The translations under genes and the position numbers were made by a program. The notes under the pieces are model-generated. The model was not told the DNA's origin and ran no database searches. It saw nothing but the letters and a program-made list of their open reading frames with translations. Shown here piece after piece: positions 60,092-64,000 of a stretch of 64,000 nucleotides of DNA (the first letter of the stretch is position 1; every line of letters starts with the position of its first letter). Source of the stretch: Prorocentrum cordatum (taxonomy: Eukaryota; Sar; Dinophyceae; Prorocentrales; Prorocentraceae); the NCBI GenBank assembly GCA_963575745.1, contig CAUYUJ010017904.1, positions 739,961 through 803,960 of the forward strand. Reading direction: 5' to 3'.

Positions 60092-60095
60092 CGTG

Positions 60096-60252
60096 CAGGA
60101 GGGAGGAAGGGCGCAGACACCATGAGTCGTCGATCCCCCAGGAAAGATGGGAAACTATGGGGAGTGGGGGGGGAGACAAGCACCCGGAACATATGGGGAA
60201 TCCTGTTGTTTGTGTGTGTGTGTATCTATTTGTGTGCCCCGGGGCCCCCTCA
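60096..60252 (+). mobile_element. Family A interspersed repeat, copy 5, with TTCGTG duplication
   Basis: CAGGAGGGAGGAAGGGCGCA to GGGGCCCCCTCA, with GAGTCGTCGATCCCCCAG inside. TTCGTG flanks it at 60090-60095 and 60253-60258. Confidence 0.88.
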
Positions 60253-60449
60253 TTCGTGTTTGTTGCATTCGTGCGTATTTCCCCAATCAGAGTTTGCCTC
60301 TGTAGGGGTCCTCGCGGATTCATATGGGTAGGTTAGGTTTGCCGCCGATTTTCGCTGCACGCCCGAGTGCCTGGGTGCCGGGGGGTGCCCTGGTGCCCGT
60401 GCCCGGGTGCCTGGGCGTGCCCAGGGGTGCGCGGGTACCCGGGGGTCCC

Positions 60450-60640
60450 TCGTAGCCATATAGCCCTATAGCCCAATAGCCCTATAGCCTCATAGCCCTA
60501 CAGCTCTATAGCTCTATAGCTCTATAGCCCTACAGCCCTATAGCTCAATAGCTCTACAGCCCTATAGCCGTATAGCCCTGTAGCTCTATAGCCCTATACC
60601 CCTATACCCTATAGCCCTACATCCCTATAGCCCTGTAGAC
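60450..60640. repeat. CTATAGCC minisatellite
   Basis: About 20 degenerate 8-9 bp units (CCCTATAG, CTCTATAG). A second short tract of the same unit is at 61848-61932. 60253-60449 includes GGGTGCCCGGGTGCC-type repeats. Confidence 0.9.
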
Positions 60641-60724
60641 CGGGCCCGGCACAGAAACGGAAAGAGCGCTTCAGAACAAAAACCAAAATTATTGACACCA
60701 CCGTTCGTACTGTGAGCATTGGCG

Positions 60725-60950
60725 TTGAGAGCTTGTTACGTCATCCCTCGCTCTTGGGAGCCGTGGTGTTCAGAGATGGTTGCGTTGCCGCCCGTTCCTG
60801 AGCCTTGGCTGGGCCTTGGTGTCAGGAATATGTTACGTCACCGCTCTCTGCTGGGAGCCTTGGTCTTATCAGCTTGTTTACGTCACCGTTCGCTCTTGGG
60901 AGCCTTGGTGTGGAGAGCTTTTTGCGTTACCGATCGCTCTCTATTTGGCG
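60725..60950. repeat. About 50-bp degenerate tandem repeat
   Basis: GTTACGTCAYCSCTCGCTC and GGGAGCCTTGGTGT recur about four times before passing into family S. Confidence 0.75.
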
Positions 60951-61700
60951 TCTCTGGGCCTTCTTGGGAGTCCTATTGGGGCCCTTGTCGGGCCCTTTTG
61001 GAGGCCTTTTGGGAACCTCTTGGGGGCCTCTTGGGGCTTCTTGGGGGGCTCTGGGGGCCTCCTGGGAGCTCCTTGGGGCGAAAGGCTAGACTTTTCGGTT
61101 CGTGGTCCCCCTCTTGGGGCCGTCTTGGGGCCCTCTTGGCCCGTCTTGGGCGCCTCTTGGGCCGTCTTGGTGCCCTCTTGGGCCGTTTTGGGGGCCTCTT
61201 GGGAGCCTCTTGGGCTGTCTTGGGGCGGTATTGGGGGCCTCTAAGAGCGTCTTCAACGCAGTGAAAGCCGAAAAGCCTTGTATGCTAAAATGTACATTTT
61301 CCCATCGGAAATCAATGACTTTCGCCTCCCGGTGGCCTCTTGGGACGCCTCTTGGGGGCCTCTTGGGGCTTTTTGGGGGGCTCTGGGGGCCACGTCTTGG
61401 CGCCCTCTTGGGCCATCTTGAGCGCGGGCTCTCTTGGGCCGTTTTGGGGGCCTCTTGGGAGCCTCTTGGGCCGTCTTGGGGCGGTCTTGGGGGCCTCTTG
61501 GGCCGTCGTCAACGCCGTGAAAGCCGACAAAGCGCATATGCTAAAAATATACGTATTCCTTTCTGGAAAATCTATGATTTCGGCATCTTGGGGTCCTCTT
61601 GGGACGCCCCTTGGCCGCCTCTTGGGGGCCTCTTGGGGGCCTCTTGGGCCGTCGTGGGCGGTCTTGGGCTCTCTTGGAGCGCTATTGGGCCGTCTTGGGG
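60951..61700. repeat. Family S minisatellite with higher-order repeat, locus 6
   Basis: Two S blocks (60951-61250, 61325-61500 and on to 61700) alternate with a unique AACGCNGTGAAAGCCGA...TATGCTAAAA module that occurs at 61254 and 61510, a 256-bp higher-order unit. Confidence 0.88.
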
Positions 61701-61847
61701 GGGAACCCGAAAAACATGCAAACCTGAGGGATAACCCGAAAACTGCCATTAACACGCAGGTGCGCACGTTACCCCCCTCCCCTGGAACCCCTCCCTTTAG
61801 GGCTTCGCCCACACCAGAACGTCATCACTCGTACCTCGCTCTTTCCG

Positions 61848-61932
61848 TTACCTATAGCCCTGTAGATCTATATTACCCTATAGCCCCATCGCCCTATAGC
61901 CCATATAGCCCTATCGCCCTACAGCCCTAACA
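61848..61932. repeat. CTATAGCC minisatellite, second tract
   Basis: CCTATAGCCC and CCATCGCCCTATAGCCC units. 61701-61847 and 61933-62155 show nothing else. Confidence 0.85.
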
Positions 61933-62155
61933 AGATTACGATTGGGGCTTTTCCCCGGTCGCATTCTTCGTGTGCCCCCGGGGCCCCCATCATCCGTGTC
62001 TGCGGCATGCTCTCGCGCCTCTCCCCGAGGGGGGGGGGAGGGCACCCTCGAGTGCTCCCCGGCCGGGGCCGGCGCAGGGCCTCCTGCTCCTCGGAGCTGG
62101 CTTTCTGCCCCAGGCCCCGCCGCGGCGGAGTGTTCTCACCGCTGCTCGGGGGGGA

Positions 62156-62272
62156 AGGAAGCACACAGACACAGTGAATCGTCGATTCCCCAGAAAATAT
62201 AGGAAAGTGTGGGAAGTGGGGGGGAAGACGAAAACCCCCCCAACATGTGGGAAGCATGGGGGATATCTTGTT
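62156..62272 (+). mobile_element. Family A interspersed repeat, copy 6 (3' truncated)
   Basis: AAGCACACAGACACAGTGAA, TCGTCGATTCCCCAGAAAAT and GGAAGTGGGGGGGAAGACG. The GTGTGT tail is missing. Confidence 0.85.
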
Positions 62273-62282
62273 TGATGTCCTT

Positions 62283-62421
62283 GCGTCGATCCCTCAGAGA
62301 TTATGGGAAAGCATGGGAAGTGGGGGGGAAGACGAAAGCCCCCCCAAAAGTATGGGAAACAATGGGGAATATGTTTACTTGTGTGTATTTATGTGTGTGT
62401 ACTTACTTGTGCCCCTTCAGA
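62283..62421 (+). mobile_element. Family A interspersed repeat, copy 7 (5' truncated)
   Basis: CGTCGATCCCTCAGAGATTA, GGAAGTGGGGGGGAAGACG and the GTGTGTATTTATGTGTGTG tail. In tandem with copy 6. Confidence 0.85.
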
Positions 62422-63137
62422 TTCGGCTTCTGAAGCGCATTACCTTGCCCGGGCCCATCAATTAAGGAACGGTGGCGGAAGACGATCCTTTCGAGAAGGG
62501 GGATCGGGATTCGCCACAGTGTTGGACATCCAGGGATTCCCGGCGTGTCCAAGATCTCCCAGTGTCCCCCACGGGCTGCAGGAACGAAGGCCGCCAGAGG
62601 CTCTGGGGTTCAGGGAATGAACGTATCTTGAGCCGACCGCATCACGACATCAGTGTCGCCCTATCTGGCCCGTAGATTGCCTAACTGGCAGTTCTCCGTC
62701 CCTTTCCCCCCTGCTCTTTCCCTCTCTCTCTCTCTCTCTCCCTCCCCCTCTCTCTCTCTCGTCTCTGGCCACCGTGGCAGTGTAGTGCCGCAAGACTAGT
62801 CTCGCCTGGATGTTTGCATGGGCCGGGTCCACTCGCGTGGTACCTGTGTGAACGCTCTGTCGGTCTCTCCCACGTGCGTGCTGCGGCCTGATCTCCTATG
62901 TCACCCGCGGGGGCGCGAAGATAAACTCGCGCTTCGCGCATCGCGGCCTGTACTCGAGTGGTTGCCCTCGTCAAAGTGGACGGTGCGAGGGCGCGAGGGC
63001 GCAAAGATGACCGCTTGTCGCGCATCGCGGGGCGCGATGCGCGCAGCTAGTCGGCCCAGGATCTCCTCCCTTGCCTTCAGGGCCCGTCCCATTGCAACAT
63101 ACGGTTCTCGTCAGGTCCTCGTGCTTCTGCTGGTCGG
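62422..63137. other. No gene; (CT)n at 62712-62762
   Basis: CT runs plus GGCGCGAAGATAAACTCGCG and CGCGCATCGCGGGGCGCG motifs that resemble 52316-52430. No coding support. Confidence 0.5.
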
Positions 63138-63245
63138 AATGCTCTCATAGCGTTCCGGAACGCTCTCAGACGGCCGCGGTGCCCGAGAAATCTCTTGGAG
63201 CCGCCAGGTTTCTGAGATTCTCGATTATCTTCACCCGATGTTGCT
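63138..63245. mobile_element. Family C element, copy 6
   Basis: ATAGCGTTCCGGAACGCTCT, GGCCGCGGTGCCCGAGAAAT and TTCTGAGATTCTCGATTATC. Confidence 0.75.
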
Positions 63246-63278
63246 CAAGTGGCTTACGCTATTCCGCCAACCCCCCAG

Positions 63279-63345
63279 AAGGAGCGAGTGATCGTGACGA
63301 TCTTTGAAGTTCTCCAGTGTGTTAGGAGCTTCTTGGATGCATATG
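63279..63345 (+). CDS. Exon-like island after a CCCCCCAG tract
   Basis: One frame reads KERVIVTIFEVLQCVRSFLD followed by AYE after a possible acceptor CCCCCCAG, then enters family S repeats. Unidentified and short. Confidence 0.25.
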
Positions 63346-63500
63346 AGGGGCTCGAGGGACGCCTCTCAGGGGCCTCTTCGAGGGCCCCTGGGGGCATCTG
63401 GCAGGGGCTTCTGGGGCCTTCTCGGGGGCAGCTTGGTGGGCTTCTTGGGGTCGCCTCGGAGGCCTCTTGTGGCCTCTTGTGGGCGCCTTGGGGGCGTCAC
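63346..63500. repeat. Family S minisatellite (CTTGGG), locus 8
   Basis: GGGGCCTTCTCGGGGGC and GGCCTCTTGTGG-type units. Confidence 0.75.
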
Positions 63501-63549
63501 ACGAGTTGATCCTCGCCCTGGCTTGGTCTGGTGGAACGAAGAATTACAT

Positions 63550-63660
63550 AAATATCAGAACTCTGAGGTCCGCGCGGATTTCTCGGATCCGCGCTGGACA
63601 CCCTTGAAGGCGCATCCAGCGCCGCCCCTGGCTCCCTTCTGGAGGGTCGAACTGGGCACG
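63550..63660. mobile_element. Family B fold-back element, copy 7 (left part)
   Basis: TCCGCGCGGATTTCTCGGAT and CGCATCCAGCGCCGCCCCTG match the left arm and centre. Confidence 0.7.
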
Positions 63661-63679
63661 GGAAGAGAATAGTGACGAA

Positions 63680-63800
63680 GACCAGCAGCAGTCCCTGCAC
63701 GTTTGAGGCAGCACGCGTTGTCGTTGCCGCCGCGGGCGTGGTCCACTTGAGACAGAGAAGTCGCCTGCCCAACGACGTATTTGGAGGGGCATCGCTCCCT
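63680..63800. repeat. Family W dispersed repeat, copy 3
   Basis: CAGCAGCAGTCCCTGCACG, GCCGCCGCGGGCG and CTTGAGACAG match 33418-33600. Bases 63801-63884 show nothing. Confidence 0.55.
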
Positions 63801-63884
63801 GGCGTTCAACTTCTGCCCTCCCTCCCCCATGACCCCAGTCGCCCTTCCTGTCCCTCACAGAGGAAGATCGCCGAAGACAAAACT

Positions 63885-64000
63885 GCATAAACATAAACTT
63901 TTGGCGGTCCGCGCGGATTGCTTGGATCCGCGCTGGGCCCCCCGGCGGCGCCTCCGGCGCCGCCGCTGGCACGCTCCGCGCGCCAGGGAGGGGGTTCCGG
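63885..64000. mobile_element. Family B fold-back element, copy 8 (cut by window end)
   Basis: ATAAACTTTTGGCGGTCCGC, GCGGATTGCTTGGATCCGCG and GGCGCCTCCGGCGCC. The right arm lies beyond the window. Confidence 0.85.

Noticed and set aside
60450-60640. Telomere
   Set aside because: The unit CCCTATAG is irregular and internal, not the TTTAGGG array expected.
1-64000. Dinoflagellate spliced-leader gene or relict leader
   Set aside because: I looked for CCATTTTGGCTCAAG and close variants and did not see one.
1-64000. tRNA, rRNA and snRNA genes
   Set aside because: No recognisable A/B boxes with cloverleaf pairing, rRNA core or snRNA sequence found by eye. A covariance-model scan would be decisive.

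Overview
The window looks like dinoflagellate nuclear DNA. It is GC-rich, very poor in conventional genes, full of purine trinucleotide arrays, and packed with short inverted-repeat elements. Its only long, clearly coding block is a non-LTR retrotransposon of a type with an EEP endonuclease, a reverse transcriptase, an RNase H and cysteine-rich tails. A Prorocentrum-like or Suessiales source is a guess. I found no tRNA, rRNA, CRISPR, prokaryotic operon or dinoflagellate spliced-leader sequence.

Layout. 0-25 kb: microsatellites, minisatellites and many short elements, with short exon-like islands on the + strand between them. 25.6-32.9 kb: a full-length non-LTR retrotransposon (ORF1 plus ORF2) sitting between two (TCC)n arrays. 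33-45 kb: more short elements, plus a 5'-truncated copy of the retrotransposon C-terminal domain at 37 kb. 45.2-46.4 kb: one unrecognised ORF between two (GGA)n arrays. 46.4-49.2 kb: a 2.8 kb GGA/GAT array. 49.2-50.8 kb: a second, broken non-LTR element on the - strand. 51-64 kb: arrays, minisatellites and a dense cluster of short elements.

Short-element families. The labels are mine and apply only to this window. A = about 160 bp interspersed repeat without clear terminal inverted repeats (TIRs), 7 copies, all in + orientation. B = fold-back element, arms GCGCTCCGCGCGGAT, 8 copies. C = centred on the palindrome AGAGCGTTCCGGAACGCTCT, 6 copies. D = about 135 bp, TIR GGCATCGCTCGG, 4 copies. E = about 195 bp, TIR CGGGGGCGGCCAA, 5 copies. 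F = 143 bp, nested in E. G = 176 bp, TA-flanked, Tc1/mariner-like, 2 copies. H = about 250 bp with 8-9 bp target duplications, 2 copies. I = 191 bp hairpin. J = ends in AAGTCGGGC, 3 copies. K, M, N, O, P, Q, R = further TIR elements. L, T, U, V, W, X = dispersed repeats. S = degenerate CTTGGG minisatellite, at 8 or more loci. Several are nested inside one another, which gives their relative ages.

The most interesting reading is that some of these elements act as introns. At 1.0-1.5 kb, 14.7-15.4 kb and 59.4-60.1 kb, short exon-like coding islands on the + strand are separated exactly by TIR elements whose edges supply GT/GC/GA donors and AG acceptors. The reading frame is preserved across each junction. 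This is what introner elements (transposon-derived introns) would look like. It is inference from sequence alone and needs transcript data.
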